The position numbers and the translations under genes were made by a program. Below the pieces are notes generated by a model. The model saw nothing but the letters and a program-made list of their open reading frames with translations, searched no databases and was not told the origin of the DNA. Below, piece after piece: positions 52,277-61,854 of a DNA stretch of 64,000 bases. The number at the start of each line of letters is the position of its first letter. Positions within the stretch are counted from its first letter, which is position 1. Source of the DNA: an uncultured Planktomarina sp. (GTDB taxonomy: Bacteria; Pseudomonadota; Alphaproteobacteria; Rhodobacterales; Rhodobacteraceae); the NCBI GenBank assembly GCA_943788425.1, contig CALSQF010000003.1, forward strand, positions 1 to 64,000, written 5' to 3'.

Positions 52277-52974
52277 TGAATATTCGCGGTGTCATTTTCG
52301 ACAAGGACGGCACGCTGTTTGATTTCCAAAGCACCTGGGGCATTTGGACAGCACAGATTTTGGCACGCATCGCCGGCTCTGATGGGGTGCTGCTCGGGCA
52401 GCTTGCGCGGTCCCTCGGCTATGACACAAAAACCCGCAGAGTGCAGCCTGGCAGCGTCATCGTTGCAGGCACCCCCATGCAGATCGCGGCGGTGATCCAC
52501 GACCATATTCCGGGCATGGGTCAAAGCCAGATATGTGGCTGGCTCAATGGGGAGGCGGAAACAGCGCCGCAGGTTCTGGTGACAGATTTGCACAGACTGA
52601 CAGCTGAATTGCGGCGCATCGATCTTGGGCTTTGTGTCATGACAAATGATGCCGAAGGCCCCGCACGCGCACATCTCGCGTCCGTTCAGGCGCTAGATCT
52701 GTTTGACTTTGTAATGGGCAGTGACAGCGGATTTGGCGCAAAACCACAGGCTGCGCCGCTGCTGGCTTTGGCCGATAAAATGGATATTCCAGCTGCGGCC
52801 TGTGTCATGGTCGGTGACAGCACTCATGATCTGCGTGCTGGCCGCGCGGCGGGAATGCGTACAGTTGCTGTGCTGACGGGATTGGCCGAGGCGGCTGAAC
52901 TGACGCCTCTGGCAGATGCTGTGCTGCCAGATGTGTCCCATCTTCCCGCTTGGATCTCTGCGCAAAACAGATAG
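52276..52974 (+). CDS. HAD-family hydrolase (phosphoglycolate phosphatase-like)
   Basis: A 232-residue HAD phosphatase: motif I FDKDGTLFDF, motif II VMTND, motif III Lys in GAKPQAAPLL, and motif IV VGDSTHDLRAGRAAGMR. The alpha-helical cap follows motif I. The ATG at 52276 overlaps the DUF3572 stop. The substrate may be phosphoglycolate or another small phosphate; sequence does not decide. Confidence 0.92.
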   Translation: MNIRGVIFDKDGTLFDFQSTWGIWTAQILARIAGSDGVLLGQLARSLGYDTKTRRVQPGSVIVAGTPMQIAAVIHDHIPGMGQSQICGWLNGEAETAPQVLVTDLHRLTAELRRIDLGLCVMTNDAEGPARAHLASVQALDLFDFVMGSDSGFGAKPQAAPLLALADKMDIPAAACVMVGDSTHDLRAGRAAGMRTVAVLTGLAEAAELTPLADAVLPDVSHLPAWISAQNR

Positions 52975-53063
52975 TCTCCGTGGAGGACAGAAAATGTCGC
53001 AATTTGACCGCAAACTCCACAGGACTCGGGCATTTTGATGGCAACCAACCGTTGGAGATGATG

Positions 53064-54614
53064 ATGAGTAATGCCCCAAGACGCCGGAGCGGAGGACGTG
53101 CGGGAAATACCCGTGGCAATCGTGGGGCGATTGAGCAGATGCCATGGCGCATTGTGGAAAACACAGACCGCCCAATTGAGCCGCTGACGCAGGAGGGTAT
53201 TGAAGCCATCCACGAAGGGGCGATGACCATCTTGGAAGACATTGGAATCGAGTTTCTGAACACGGAAGCGCTCGCGATTTTTAAGGATGCCGGATGTAAG
53301 GTCGAGGGTGAGAAAGTTTTTCTTGATCGCTATTGGGTCATGGAGATGATCGGAAAAGCGCCATCGGAATTTACCATCACGCCGCGCAATCCAGCTCATG
53401 AGTTGACGGTTGGGGGCAATAAAATGCTGTTTGGCAATGTCTCTTCACCGCCGAATTATTGGGATATGGAATTGGGCCGGAAAGTGTCGGGCACACGGGA
53501 GAAATGCCAAGATTTTTTCAGGCTCAGCCAATATTTTAACTGTATTCATTTTGTAGGCGGCTACCCTGTGGAGCCTGTGGATGTGCATGCCTCCATTCGT
53601 CATCTTGAGGCGACATATGACAAGCTCACATTGACTGACAAGGCGGCCCATACCTATTGCTTGGGTTCAGAGCGTGTCGAAGACACAATGGAGATGGTGC
53701 GTATCGCTGGCGGGCTCAGTCATGAGGAGTTTGAATCCAAACCGCATATGTATACCAATATCAATTCTACCAGCCCTTTGAAGCATGACTGGCCGATGAT
53801 TGACGGCTGCCTGCGGCTTGCACGGCGTGGGCAGGCGATTTTTGTCACACCTTTCACTCTGGCCGGTGCGATGGCTCCGGTCACCATGGCCGGGGCTGTG
53901 ACGCAATCGATTGCTGAGGCGCTGTGTGCCATCGCGTTGTTTCAATATGTGCGCCCGGGAATCCCCTGTGTGATTGGCACTTTTACCTCGAATGTGGATA
54001 TGAAAACTGGCGCTCCGGCCTTTGGCACCGCGGAATATATGCGGGCCACGCAGATGACCGGACAGATGGGCCGGTTTTATAAACTGCCGATCCGCTCCTC
54101 AGGGGTTTGTGCCGCCAATGTCCCCGACGGGCAGGCGATGTGGGAGACCTCAAATTCGCTCTGGGCTGCTGTGCAGTCGGGTTCGAATGTGGTCTATCAC
54201 GCCGCCGGCTGGTTGGAGGGAGGGCTGATTGCCTCGCCAGAGAAGTTTATCATGGATTGCGAAGTATTACAGCTTATTCAGCGCTATTTTGAACCGATCA
54301 TCACGCGGACAGCGCCCGAAGATATCGCCATTGAGGCCATAAAGGAAGTTGGATCTTCAGGGCATTTCTTCGGAGTTCAGCATACCCAAGATCGCTATGA
54401 AACCGCCTTCCACCAACCCTTCATCAGCGATTGGCGCAATTATGAAGGATGGGAATTGGCCGGTGGTATTTGGACGGCTGAGCGGGCCTCGGCCAAATAT
54501 AAGGAGATCATGGCGGATTATAAAAAACCGCCTATGGATATGGCCATTCATGAAGAGTTGCGGGCTTTCGTCGATCGCCGAATTTCCGAAGGTGGAGCGC
54601 CAACTGATTTTTGA
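53064..54614 (+). CDS. Trimethylamine methyltransferase MttB homologue, non-pyrrolysine
   Basis: A 516-residue TIM-barrel methyltransferase of the MttB superfamily. There is no in-frame amber codon, so it is not the pyrrolysine trimethylamine enzyme. Non-pyrrolysine members demethylate quaternary amines such as glycine betaine and pass the methyl to a corrinoid protein. The ATG at 53064 follows GGAG by six bases; a longer frame back to 52950 starts inside the HAD gene and is rejected. No corrinoid-protein gene is beside it. The carnitine operon at 43-46 kb yields glycine betaine, a possible substrate source. Confidence 0.85.
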   Translation: MSNAPRRRSGGRAGNTRGNRGAIEQMPWRIVENTDRPIEPLTQEGIEAIHEGAMTILEDIGIEFLNTEALAIFKDAGCKVEGEKVFLDRYWVMEMIGKAPSEFTITPRNPAHELTVGGNKMLFGNVSSPPNYWDMELGRKVSGTREKCQDFFRLSQYFNCIHFVGGYPVEPVDVHASIRHLEATYDKLTLTDKAAHTYCLGSERVEDTMEMVRIAGGLSHEEFESKPHMYTNINSTSPLKHDWPMIDGCLRLARRGQAIFVTPFTLAGAMAPVTMAGAVTQSIAEALCAIALFQYVRPGIPCVIGTFTSNVDMKTGAPAFGTAEYMRATQMTGQMGRFYKLPIRSSGVCAANVPDGQAMWETSNSLWAAVQSGSNVVYHAAGWLEGGLIASPEKFIMDCEVLQLIQRYFEPIITRTAPEDIAIEAIKEVGSSGHFFGVQHTQDRYETAFHQPFISDWRNYEGWELAGGIWTAERASAKYKEIMADYKKPPMDMAIHEELRAFVDRRISEGGAPTDF

Positions 54615-54760
54615 TTGTAATTATACTTTCGTCACCATTTTTACTGGAACTAACAGTAGTAAAGTGGCGCACTTTTAAATCGGAAAGCGAACTTAAAGAA
54701 ATGTTTTTTGAGCTGGCAGTTCCTATATGCGATAAGTTTTTGGACTGGTGAAAGAAAGTA

Positions 54761-54780
54761 GGCGGTCCCACTGGACCGCC
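54761..54780. terminator. Bidirectional terminator between mttB-like and TRAP genes
   Basis: Perfect hairpin GGCGGTCC-CACT-GGACCGCC. On the minus strand it is followed by TACTTTCTTTC, and on the plus strand by CATATTTTAT. It lies just after the TRAP permease stop and after the convergent MttB gene. Confidence 0.75.
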
Positions 54781-54789
54781 CATATTTTA

Positions 54790-57264
54790 TTATCCACCCA
54801 TTGCTTTAGGTAGCCAAAGCACGAGCTGCGGGAACATAAATAGCAAGATCAAGCCGATTAATTGCACAACCATAAATTGCATCATCCCAAGGTAGATATC
54901 TTTTAAATCCCAATTGGGGACTACGCCTTTTAGAAAGTACGCAGATAGAGCCACTGGTGGACTTAGCCATGCAGTTTGTAGGTTAACTGCCACCATTATG
55001 CCGAACCAAACCATCTTGTCGTATTGGCTCTCAAAGCCTGGCAAATCCAATGCCATTACTGTCGGTAGTAATACAGGTATTACGATCAAAACAATTGGTA
55101 CCCACTCCAATGGCCAGCCAAGAAGAAAAATCAGTACCATTATTAGTATTAAGATCATGTACGGTGATAAATCCAACTGTAACAAGGCTTCAGTCATCAT
55201 TTTTGGGGTGCCTAGTGAAGAAAACTCGGCTCCAAAGAAATTAGAAGCCGCAACCAAGAACATGATCAAAACAGTGATTTCCAAGGCCTTAATCAGGCTA
55301 TCGAAGAACCCAGAAATTTTGAACTTACCGTAACTTATAGACAACAAAATTGCACCAAATGCGCCCATTGCAGCAGCCTCTGCAGGTGTTGCAAAGCCAA
55401 ACAAGATTGAACCTAAGGCGAAGGAAATTAGTATGGTCGGTGGCATTAGGCCAGCAAAAAACTCGTCCCAGAGCTCTGAGAAATGAAAGTTTTCTGCAGT
55501 ATCTGGGCGGTATAATGCAAAAGACTTGTATGCGGTGAAACCCATAAATAATAGCCACATGGTGTGATAAAGAACACCGAACCCTAACCCATTTGAATTC
55601 ATTAACTGTGTTGCAGCCCAAGCTGCCTGGACCGCCACTGCGATTGGGACTGCCAGACGTAGCACTTTCAAACTACGGTACGCACCGTGGGCAATCATCA
55701 GAACTGCAATCAGTACTAGCAAGCCGCTAAAAGGAAATAAGCTTAATGCGCCGCTAAGAGACAAACCAAAGACCCTACATATAGCCAACACACCCATGCA
55801 TATTAGTATCACTTCCAGCCCATAATTCTTGGAGGTCTCTGGTTGATCCTCTTCAGCTAGAATTGGGCCTAAAGCAGGATTGATCCAGCAACGGCCCAGT
55901 GTATAAACCAAATACAGGATGGCTAGGATTGCGCCTGGAATGAAGGCTCCGCGGAACAAGTCTAATGTTGAAACATCCAGGACAGGGCCCATCACTATAA
56001 GCATGATTGATGGGGGGATTAATATTCCTAAAGTGCCCCCCGCGGTAATTGTTCCAGCTGCCAATTGGACATTGTAACCGGACCGGCTCATTGTTGCACC
56101 GGCCATAATGCCTAGTAGGGTAACTGAAGCTCCCACAATGCCCGTAGCGGCCGCGAAAATTGTGGAAACGATCAGAACAGCTATGTAAAGTGAGCCCCGA
56201 ATGCGTGACATAATCATTTGGATTGAAGCAAACAGGCGCTCCATTAATCCTGCCGCTTCCATTACAATACCCATCAAAATAAATAGTGGCACTGCCATTA
56301 ATTGATCGTTTAGCATGGTGGAATTAGTGTTTAGTGTCATCAAAAGGGTGGTCAATTTAAAATTTGATCCCCAGATTCCAAATACAAATGCTAAAAAAAT
56401 TAATGTGAACGAAATTGGAAAACCAATAAATATCACAAAGAGCATCGCGCCCAGCATAATTAGTCCGATGGTCGGTTTTGATAGTCCGGGGCCTTCTGCA
56501 ATTAGTCCAGAAAACCAATCCGTGAGTGGTAGAGAATTTGGGTAGAAAACTGATATCACGATTGCGCCAACGATAATGAAGTATGGTACTAATAATTTAA
56601 CAAAGATTGCCTCACGCTCTTTGCCCATTTTGTGAAAAGCGCGAAATAATTCTGGAAATCCTTGCAGCAACAGCAAAAGTCCCCCAACTGGCATAGCTAA
56701 GCGAGCGGGCCAAAGGACTGGCCCCCAGGTGCTGTCAAACGCAGTTTCGCCAGAATTGTAGGCTACAAGCCAGTATTGTGATGTAATTATAGTAAAGAAA
56801 ATCATCGATGGAATGAAGAATGCCATGTACGCTAAAGCATCAACCGTCGCTTGCGTTTTATCAGACCAGTTTCGATAAATAAAATCAGCCCGAATATGTA
56901 CACCACGCATTAAACCATATCCCGCTGCACCCATAAACAGTACGCCGGCAATCATACGGCTGATATCGTATGCAAAAACCGTTGGGCCTAACCCTATATT
57001 TCGAGCTAGCTCATCCCATCCATAGCCGGACATGATTGCAAAAGAGTTACGAGCAATCACCTCAAAAACGACTACTCCGATTAACGGAACCATAAGTAAG
57101 CACAAAAGCTTGCCTGCCCAATCGTTGGTAATATCGATTGCTGCAGTAATTGGCTTCTGCCAAGGCGTCATGCCATCTGGTGTTTCCCCAGGTCGTTCCG
57201 CCCGACGCTCAGCAATTAGCTCATCGGCTATTTCCAGCTTTTTTGGATCAACTTCTTCAGCCAT
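54790..57264 (-). CDS. TRAP transporter permease, DctQ-DctM fusion
   Basis: An 824-residue permease. The first about 230 residues are the four-helix DctQ-type small subunit (AGKLLCLLMVPLIGVVVFEVIARNS, then GYGLMRGVHIRADFIYRNWSDKTQA). The rest is the twelve-helix DctM large subunit (MLFVIFIGFPISFTLIFLAFVFGIWG; GIVGASVTLLGIMAGATMSRSGYNVQLAAGTITAGGTLGILIPPSIMLIV). A long extra multi-helix stretch (about 485-600) is inserted within the large subunit. It lies 119 bases after the dctP gene and is separated from it by a hairpin. Together they form a sodium-driven carboxylate uptake system. GC is lower than in surrounding genes. Confidence 0.92.
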   Translation of the reverse strand: MAEEVDPKKLEIADELIAERRAERPGETPDGMTPWQKPITAAIDITNDWAGKLLCLLMVPLIGVVVFEVIARNSFAIMSGYGWDELARNIGLGPTVFAYDISRMIAGVLFMGAAGYGLMRGVHIRADFIYRNWSDKTQATVDALAYMAFFIPSMIFFTIITSQYWLVAYNSGETAFDSTWGPVLWPARLAMPVGGLLLLLQGFPELFRAFHKMGKEREAIFVKLLVPYFIIVGAIVISVFYPNSLPLTDWFSGLIAEGPGLSKPTIGLIMLGAMLFVIFIGFPISFTLIFLAFVFGIWGSNFKLTTLLMTLNTNSTMLNDQLMAVPLFILMGIVMEAAGLMERLFASIQMIMSRIRGSLYIAVLIVSTIFAAATGIVGASVTLLGIMAGATMSRSGYNVQLAAGTITAGGTLGILIPPSIMLIVMGPVLDVSTLDLFRGAFIPGAILAILYLVYTLGRCWINPALGPILAEEDQPETSKNYGLEVILICMGVLAICRVFGLSLSGALSLFPFSGLLVLIAVLMIAHGAYRSLKVLRLAVPIAVAVQAAWAATQLMNSNGLGFGVLYHTMWLLFMGFTAYKSFALYRPDTAENFHFSELWDEFFAGLMPPTILISFALGSILFGFATPAEAAAMGAFGAILLSISYGKFKISGFFDSLIKALEITVLIMFLVAASNFFGAEFSSLGTPKMMTEALLQLDLSPYMILILIMVLIFLLGWPLEWVPIVLIVIPVLLPTVMALDLPGFESQYDKMVWFGIMVAVNLQTAWLSPPVALSAYFLKGVVPNWDLKDIYLGMMQFMVVQLIGLILLFMFPQLVLWLPKAMGG

Positions 57265-57350
57265 CCGGCCCTCCCATGGGTTTTATTCTCAGAAATTTTT
57301 CTAATTTCTTCTTGTGAAAACTTTTATATAAAATGCTTTCAAAAGAAGAA

Positions 57351-57374
57351 ATACGAGGCCGTTTGGCCTCGTAT
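57351..57374 (-). terminator. Hairpin between dctP and dctQM
   Basis: Ten-base perfect stem ATACGAGGCC/GGCCTCGTAT with a four-base loop, ten bases after the dctP stop and followed on the minus strand by TTCTTCTTTTG. It would lower permease expression relative to the abundant binding protein. Confidence 0.75.
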
Positions 57375-57383
57375 TTTTATGTT

Positions 57384-58496
57384 TTACTTCAAGCTATCAG
57401 CGTGTGCCTTGCCTAGGGCAGCGTTTGAAGCCTGTGCGCCAGCCCAGAAGGGAACCGCAACGTCTGCAAAGTCTTTCTGAGACTGCCAAACTTCAGCAAA
57501 GAATTCGTTTTCTGCAGCACCTTTTTCAAGGAGCGCCTTCGCAGCACCCATGTATGCTGGGAAATAATCCGCTGGAGTATCATGCAAGATAACGCCGTGG
57601 TTGTCTGTGAGATCTTTAAGCGCTTTTCCGTTTGCAAGGATACGATATGACATTGACTTTGATAGAGAAGCATTAGCAGCTACTTCAAGGGCTTTTTTCT
57701 CGGTATCGGTCAGGGCATCATAGAAGTCTCCGTTTACATACAGGTCAGCATTAACCACGACCTGGTGAAGACCCTGCAGGTAGTAATGCTTCAGAACTTT
57801 TTGAAATCCAAAAGCCATATCTGCCACTGGGCAGCACCATTCAGCTGCGTCGATTGTGCCTTTTTCCAAAGCGGGGAGGATGTCGCCTCCACCCATCGCT
57901 ACAGAGGCGACGCCGATGTCTTTATAAGCTTGACCAACCATGCCTGGAGGGGCGCGGAAACGGTATTTGCGGAAGTCGTCCATGGAGGCAATTGGCTCAG
58001 AGAACCAACCTAGTGCTTCTGGACCCACCGGTTGAAGCATGAAGCCTTTTACATTGACTCCCATTTCATCCCAAAGTTGGTCATACAATTCCTTGCCACC
58101 ACCATATTGGAACCATGACAAGAACGACAGTGCGTCCAGGCCAACGCCGGCGCCAGCTATGGGAGCACCAAAGAGGTTAGCAGCGACGTGTTTACCGCCC
58201 CAATAGTGTGTCCAAGCAAAGCCACCTTCAACCAGCCCTGCATCCACGGCATCCATAACATCTCTGGATCCCACCACTGCACCAGCAGCAAGAACTTCAA
58301 GCTTCAAAGATCCGCCAGTCAAGGCATAGACATCTTCACCAAAGTCCCTAACCATTTTAATCTCGTCACCAGTGGTTGGTAAGACTGATTGAATGCGCAG
58401 TACTTTTGTATGACCATCGGCAAACGCCGCTGGCGCAAAAGCCAAGCTGGCTACAGTAATAGCAGCTGTCTTGGCAAGTGTTTTCAGGTTAAACAT
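57384..58496 (-). CDS. dctP: TRAP transporter substrate-binding protein (DctP/TakP-like)
   Basis: A 370-residue periplasmic binding protein with a signal peptide (cleaved after AAFA, about residue 26). The DctP fold is visible in FRKYRFRAPPGMVGQAYKDIGVASVAMGGGDILPALEKGTIDAAEW. That region carries the conserved Arg that binds the ligand carboxylate (near residue 180), and EWCCPVADMAFGFQKV follows. The pattern suggests the TakP/monocarboxylate group for 2-oxoacids or hydroxyacids. A strong ribosome site (GGAGGAAAAC) fits high expression. It leads the TRAP operon. Confidence 0.9.
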   Translation of the reverse strand: MFNLKTLAKTAAITVASLAFAPAAFADGHTKVLRIQSVLPTTGDEIKMVRDFGEDVYALTGGSLKLEVLAAGAVVGSRDVMDAVDAGLVEGGFAWTHYWGGKHVAANLFGAPIAGAGVGLDALSFLSWFQYGGGKELYDQLWDEMGVNVKGFMLQPVGPEALGWFSEPIASMDDFRKYRFRAPPGMVGQAYKDIGVASVAMGGGDILPALEKGTIDAAEWCCPVADMAFGFQKVLKHYYLQGLHQVVVNADLYVNGDFYDALTDTEKKALEVAANASLSKSMSYRILANGKALKDLTDNHGVILHDTPADYFPAYMGAAKALLEKGAAENEFFAEVWQSQKDFADVAVPFWAGAQASNAALGKAHADSLK

Positions 58497-58614
58497 TTAA
58501 GTTTTCCTCCCTTATGTTGTACCTTCATTGTCTTGTTTTGGACCCGGGCCGAAGGCACACCATCGGGTCGTAGAGTATTGGCTTCATCTTTATGCCGCCA
58601 AATCCCAATTCTTT

Positions 58615-59283
58615 TTAGTGGCTTTTGCTGATCTCCCAGCCTTCCACGAGCCCCAAAAGGGGCCCCACTCCATGGTTAATGTCGAAAAAGCCACGGAACA
58701 TCATTTCACCGGCAACGTAGAGTAGTACAATCAGTCCCAACCAGGATATCCATGGATAATTTGTAAGCAACTTCATAATCAAAGTCGCCGCGAATGCCAT
58801 GAGTACGATCGCCAATCCCAGACCAAAAATCAAGATTTGTTTGTCGCCATCGGCAATTGCCGCCACGGCGAGAACATTGTCGAGCGACATGGAGACATCT
58901 GCAATCGTGATTGAGATCAGGGCGCCGGCCATGGTTTTTTGTGGCGCTCCTGTGTAGCCCTGCTCAAGATCACCGGCGGTCAGCATCGCCTCCTGCGCAT
59001 CTCGCTCGAGACCCTCGCGGATTTCTTGAAACAGACGCCAGCATACCCAAAAAAGCAGCACGGAGCCAATGAACAATATGCCGGGTATACCGAGAAGGGT
59101 TGTTGCGATCACGGCAAATACAATCCGCAGGACAGCCGCAATCACCATACCGTACAAAATAGCGCGTTTGCGCAATTCTGGAGAGAGGCCAGCCGCAGCC
59201 ATACCGATGATCAAAGCATTGTCACCTGACAGGATCAAATCCGCGATTATGATTTGACCATAGGCCATTGCAGTATCAAACAT
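58615..59283 (-). CDS. TerC/YjbE family integral membrane protein
   Basis: A 222-residue membrane protein with seven hydrophobic segments and the two TerC acidic motifs, LILSGDNALIIG (near residue 20) and DVSMSLDNVLAV (near 130). TerC/YjbE/Alx proteins export manganese, among other roles, and are linked to tellurite resistance. No tel genes are near. A 118-base gap separates it from dctP on the same strand. It is probably independent. Confidence 0.9.
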   Translation of the reverse strand: MFDTAMAYGQIIIADLILSGDNALIIGMAAAGLSPELRKRAILYGMVIAAVLRIVFAVIATTLLGIPGILFIGSVLLFWVCWRLFQEIREGLERDAQEAMLTAGDLEQGYTGAPQKTMAGALISITIADVSMSLDNVLAVAAIADGDKQILIFGLGLAIVLMAFAATLIMKLLTNYPWISWLGLIVLLYVAGEMMFRGFFDINHGVGPLLGLVEGWEISKSH

Positions 59284-59316
59284 TCTGGGCTTCCTTAGTT
59301 AGATGAATAGAGCGGC

Positions 59317-60918
59317 TCAACGGGCGTCCTCCAAAATCATATCCGACAGTTTTTCACCAATCATGATCGCCGGAGCATTTGTGTTGCCAGAGGTGATCGT
59401 GGGCATGATGGAGCAATCAGCGACGCGCAGACCTTTTAGGCCCCGCACTTTCAAACGTGCATCGACAACGGCCAAGTCATCCTGACCCATTTTGCAGGTG
59501 CCCGTTGGATGATAGATTGTCACGCTATTGTCGCGGGCCCAATTCAATGTTGCGTCATAATCGTCCATGTCGATCTTTGACCCGGGGATAAATTCTTCGA
59601 TGATATGTGATTTCAATGGCTCAAACTGCGCAATGCGGCGCGCTATTTGGATGCCCTTCACGATGGTGTCTTGATCGAGTTTTGTGGCCAAGTAATTGGG
59701 GTGAATGGCTGGGTGATCCCGCCAATCTGCGGATTTTAACTCGAGATGACCCGTGCTTTCCGGGCGCAATTGCAGCACGGAGGCGGTGAAGGCCGAAAAC
59801 TTATGCGGCCCATCAGCCGGCGCAGAGGCGCTGAACGGTTGGATATGAAACTGAATATCTGGTGTTGCCAGCATCGGATCTGTTTTCAAAAAACCGGTGC
59901 CAAGACTGGCGGCCATAGTCATTGGTCCGGTTTGGCTTATGGCGTATTGCAAGGCGATCAGGCCCTGTTTGAAAATATTATTGGTCTCGATGTTTATGGT
60001 TGAAAGATTTGTTTTGAAAACCGGCCGTGCTTGCAGATGATCTTGCAGATTTTTTCCAACGCCTGGCAGATCGCAGATCGGCTCGATCCCCTTTGCTTTC
60101 AGTTCCTGTGCGTCGCCAATGCCTGAGAGCATGAGAATTTGCGGTGAACCGATGGCGCCCGCGCTCAAGATCACTTCCCGGCGGGCGCGGATGGTTTGGC
60201 TTTGGCCTTTGATATTGGCAACAACGCCCTTGGCCTCACCCTGTTCAACCAGCAGTCTCTCGACCTGCGCATGGGTGATAATGGTGAGGTTTTTGCGATT
60301 GCGCGCGGGTTTTAGATAGGCCACCGCGCTGGAGCAGCGCCGCCCTTTGTCCAGGGTCAGTTGGAAATACCCCACCCCTTCTTGATCTGAACTGTTGTAA
60401 TCGGGATTGCGTTTATATCCAGCGCCGACGGCGGCATCGAGCCATTTGTCTACGATTTCGCGCTTCAAACGGGTCGGGGATACGGACAGCGGACCGTCTG
60501 TGCCCCGCTCTGAATTCTCGGTGCCATCGCCCTTCCAAGTTTCTGCGCGTTTGAAATAGGGCAGAACGTCTTCCCACGCCCAGCCAGTGTTGCCGAGTTG
60601 CCGCCAATGATTAAAATCTTCGGCTTGCCCGCGCACATAGAGTAGGCCGTTGATCGAGCTGCAGCCCCCTAACACCCGACCCCGCGGCCAGGGAATATCC
60701 CGGCCATTCAGTCCTGGATCGCTTTCCGTACGATAGCGCCAATCTGTTTTGGGGTTGTCCATCGTTTTGAAATAACCAACCGGGATGTGGATCCATGGAT
60801 TGGTGTCGCGCCCACCCGCTTCGAGCAGAGCCACAGAGTATTTTGCATCTGCCGACAGCCGGTTTGCCAGCGCACAGCCGGCGGATCCCGCTCCAATTAT
60901 TACAAAGTCAAACTCCAA
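59317..60918 (-). CDS. GMC-family FAD oxidoreductase (choline dehydrogenase-like)
   Basis: A 533-residue GMC flavoenzyme: FAD loop FVIIGAGSAGCALANRLS at the very start, then WPRGRVLGGCSSINGLLYVRGQAEDFNHW, SAGAIGSPQILMLSGIG, and C-terminal HPTGTCKMG with the catalytic His, then LRVADCSIMP. No ATG begins the domain. A TTG at 60918, five bases after GGAG, gives the right start; an ATG far upstream at 61095 lies inside the IclR gene and is rejected. It oxidises a primary alcohol. The divergent IclR regulator and nearby TRAP genes suggest use of an imported alcohol. Confidence 0.88.
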   Translation of the reverse strand: MEFDFVIIGAGSAGCALANRLSADAKYSVALLEAGGRDTNPWIHIPVGYFKTMDNPKTDWRYRTESDPGLNGRDIPWPRGRVLGGCSSINGLLYVRGQAEDFNHWRQLGNTGWAWEDVLPYFKRAETWKGDGTENSERGTDGPLSVSPTRLKREIVDKWLDAAVGAGYKRNPDYNSSDQEGVGYFQLTLDKGRRCSSAVAYLKPARNRKNLTIITHAQVERLLVEQGEAKGVVANIKGQSQTIRARREVILSAGAIGSPQILMLSGIGDAQELKAKGIEPICDLPGVGKNLQDHLQARPVFKTNLSTINIETNNIFKQGLIALQYAISQTGPMTMAASLGTGFLKTDPMLATPDIQFHIQPFSASAPADGPHKFSAFTASVLQLRPESTGHLELKSADWRDHPAIHPNYLATKLDQDTIVKGIQIARRIAQFEPLKSHIIEEFIPGSKIDMDDYDATLNWARDNSVTIYHPTGTCKMGQDDLAVVDARLKVRGLKGLRVADCSIMPTITSGNTNAPAIMIGEKLSDMILEDAR

Positions 60919-60936
60919 GCCAGCTCCATCATCAAA

Positions 60937-60959
60937 AAATGAGACTTTTATTCTCGTTT
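60937..60959. promoter_or_regulatory. Dyad AAATGAGA-N7-TCTCGTTT upstream of GMC gene
   Basis: Arms pair with one T/G exception and lie 19 bases from the GMC start within the 143-base divergent gap to the IclR gene. A second TTTCGAG follows. A candidate IclR site. Confidence 0.45.
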
Positions 60960-61061
60960 TTTCGAGATTTATGTTACTATGCAGGAAAGATGAGATTCGG
61001 CAATATAATTTTGCATGGGTGCGATGCGAAGTTTGGGTCGAGAGGGTGAAGTGAGAAGACA

Positions 61062-61817
61062 ATGGAAGATCGTATTCCAACGAATTTACGCACATTGCTG
61101 ATCCTGGAGGTTTTGGGGACGTCTGATCGTGCGCTGTCGCCCACTGAAATCAACAAATCGATTGGCCTGCCCAAGCAAACCATTCACCGCCTCTGCGCCA
61201 AGCTAGAGCGGGAGGGGTTTTTGGCCCGGGAAGAAGATGGCAAGAAACTGCGCCCAACGCGGCGCTCGCGGCTTATGGCATCGGGTCTTCTGCATGCCTC
61301 CCGTCATCATATCGCACGGCACCAGGTGATGCAAAGTGTGGCGGATGAAGTTGGCGAGACGGTCAACTTCGTGGTGCCCGACAGCAAAGGGATGATCTAT
61401 GTCGATCGGGTCGAAACGGACTGGCCCTTTCGGGTGCAATTGCCTGTCGGGACCCATGTGCCGTTTCACTGTACGGCAAGCGGTAAAACCTTTCTGGCCA
61501 GCTTGGCACCAAAGGCGCGCCAAGCGATGGTGCGCAGCTTGCAGCTCAAGGATTTAACGGCCAATACGCTGTGCACGGAAGACGCGCTTTTGGCCGAGCT
61601 CAAGCAAGTTGCGAAAAATGGCTATGCCTTCGACCGCGAGGAATTTTTCATCGGGATGGTGGCGATGGCCGTGCCAATTCTGGACGAACGCGGGCGCTAT
61701 GTGGCGTCTTTGGCCTTTCATGGCCCGATACAGCGGTTGACCTATGAAGACGCCTGGTCAAAGCGGCAGGTTCTCATTGATGGCGCGCGCCTGATGCGCG
61801 ACGTGTTATTTGAGTAA
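61062..61817 (+). CDS. IclR family transcriptional regulator
   Basis: A 251-residue regulator with an N-terminal winged helix (about 8-65: LSPTEINKSIGLPKQTIHRLCAKLEREGFL) and a C-terminal GAF-like effector domain (about 75-250: VNFVVPDSKGMIYVDRVE, PFHCTASGKTFLASL, YAFDREEFFIGMVAMAVPI). Divergent from the GMC oxidoreductase, which is the likely target. The next gene downstream is convergent. Confidence 0.93.
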   Translation: MEDRIPTNLRTLLILEVLGTSDRALSPTEINKSIGLPKQTIHRLCAKLEREGFLAREEDGKKLRPTRRSRLMASGLLHASRHHIARHQVMQSVADEVGETVNFVVPDSKGMIYVDRVETDWPFRVQLPVGTHVPFHCTASGKTFLASLAPKARQAMVRSLQLKDLTANTLCTEDALLAELKQVAKNGYAFDREEFFIGMVAMAVPILDERGRYVASLAFHGPIQRLTYEDAWSKRQVLIDGARLMRDVLFE

Positions 61818-61854
61818 TGAACAGACGCAGCCAGCCCTGTGACAAAGATCGGCT

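Noticed and set aside
53064..54614. Pyrrolysine-containing trimethylamine methyltransferase
   Set aside because: The frame has no internal amber codon; it is the non-pyrrolysine type.
60919..61095. Long N-terminus of the GMC oxidoreductase from an ATG
   Set aside because: It crosses the divergent promoter and part of the IclR gene; a TTG with a good ribosome site begins the FAD motif.
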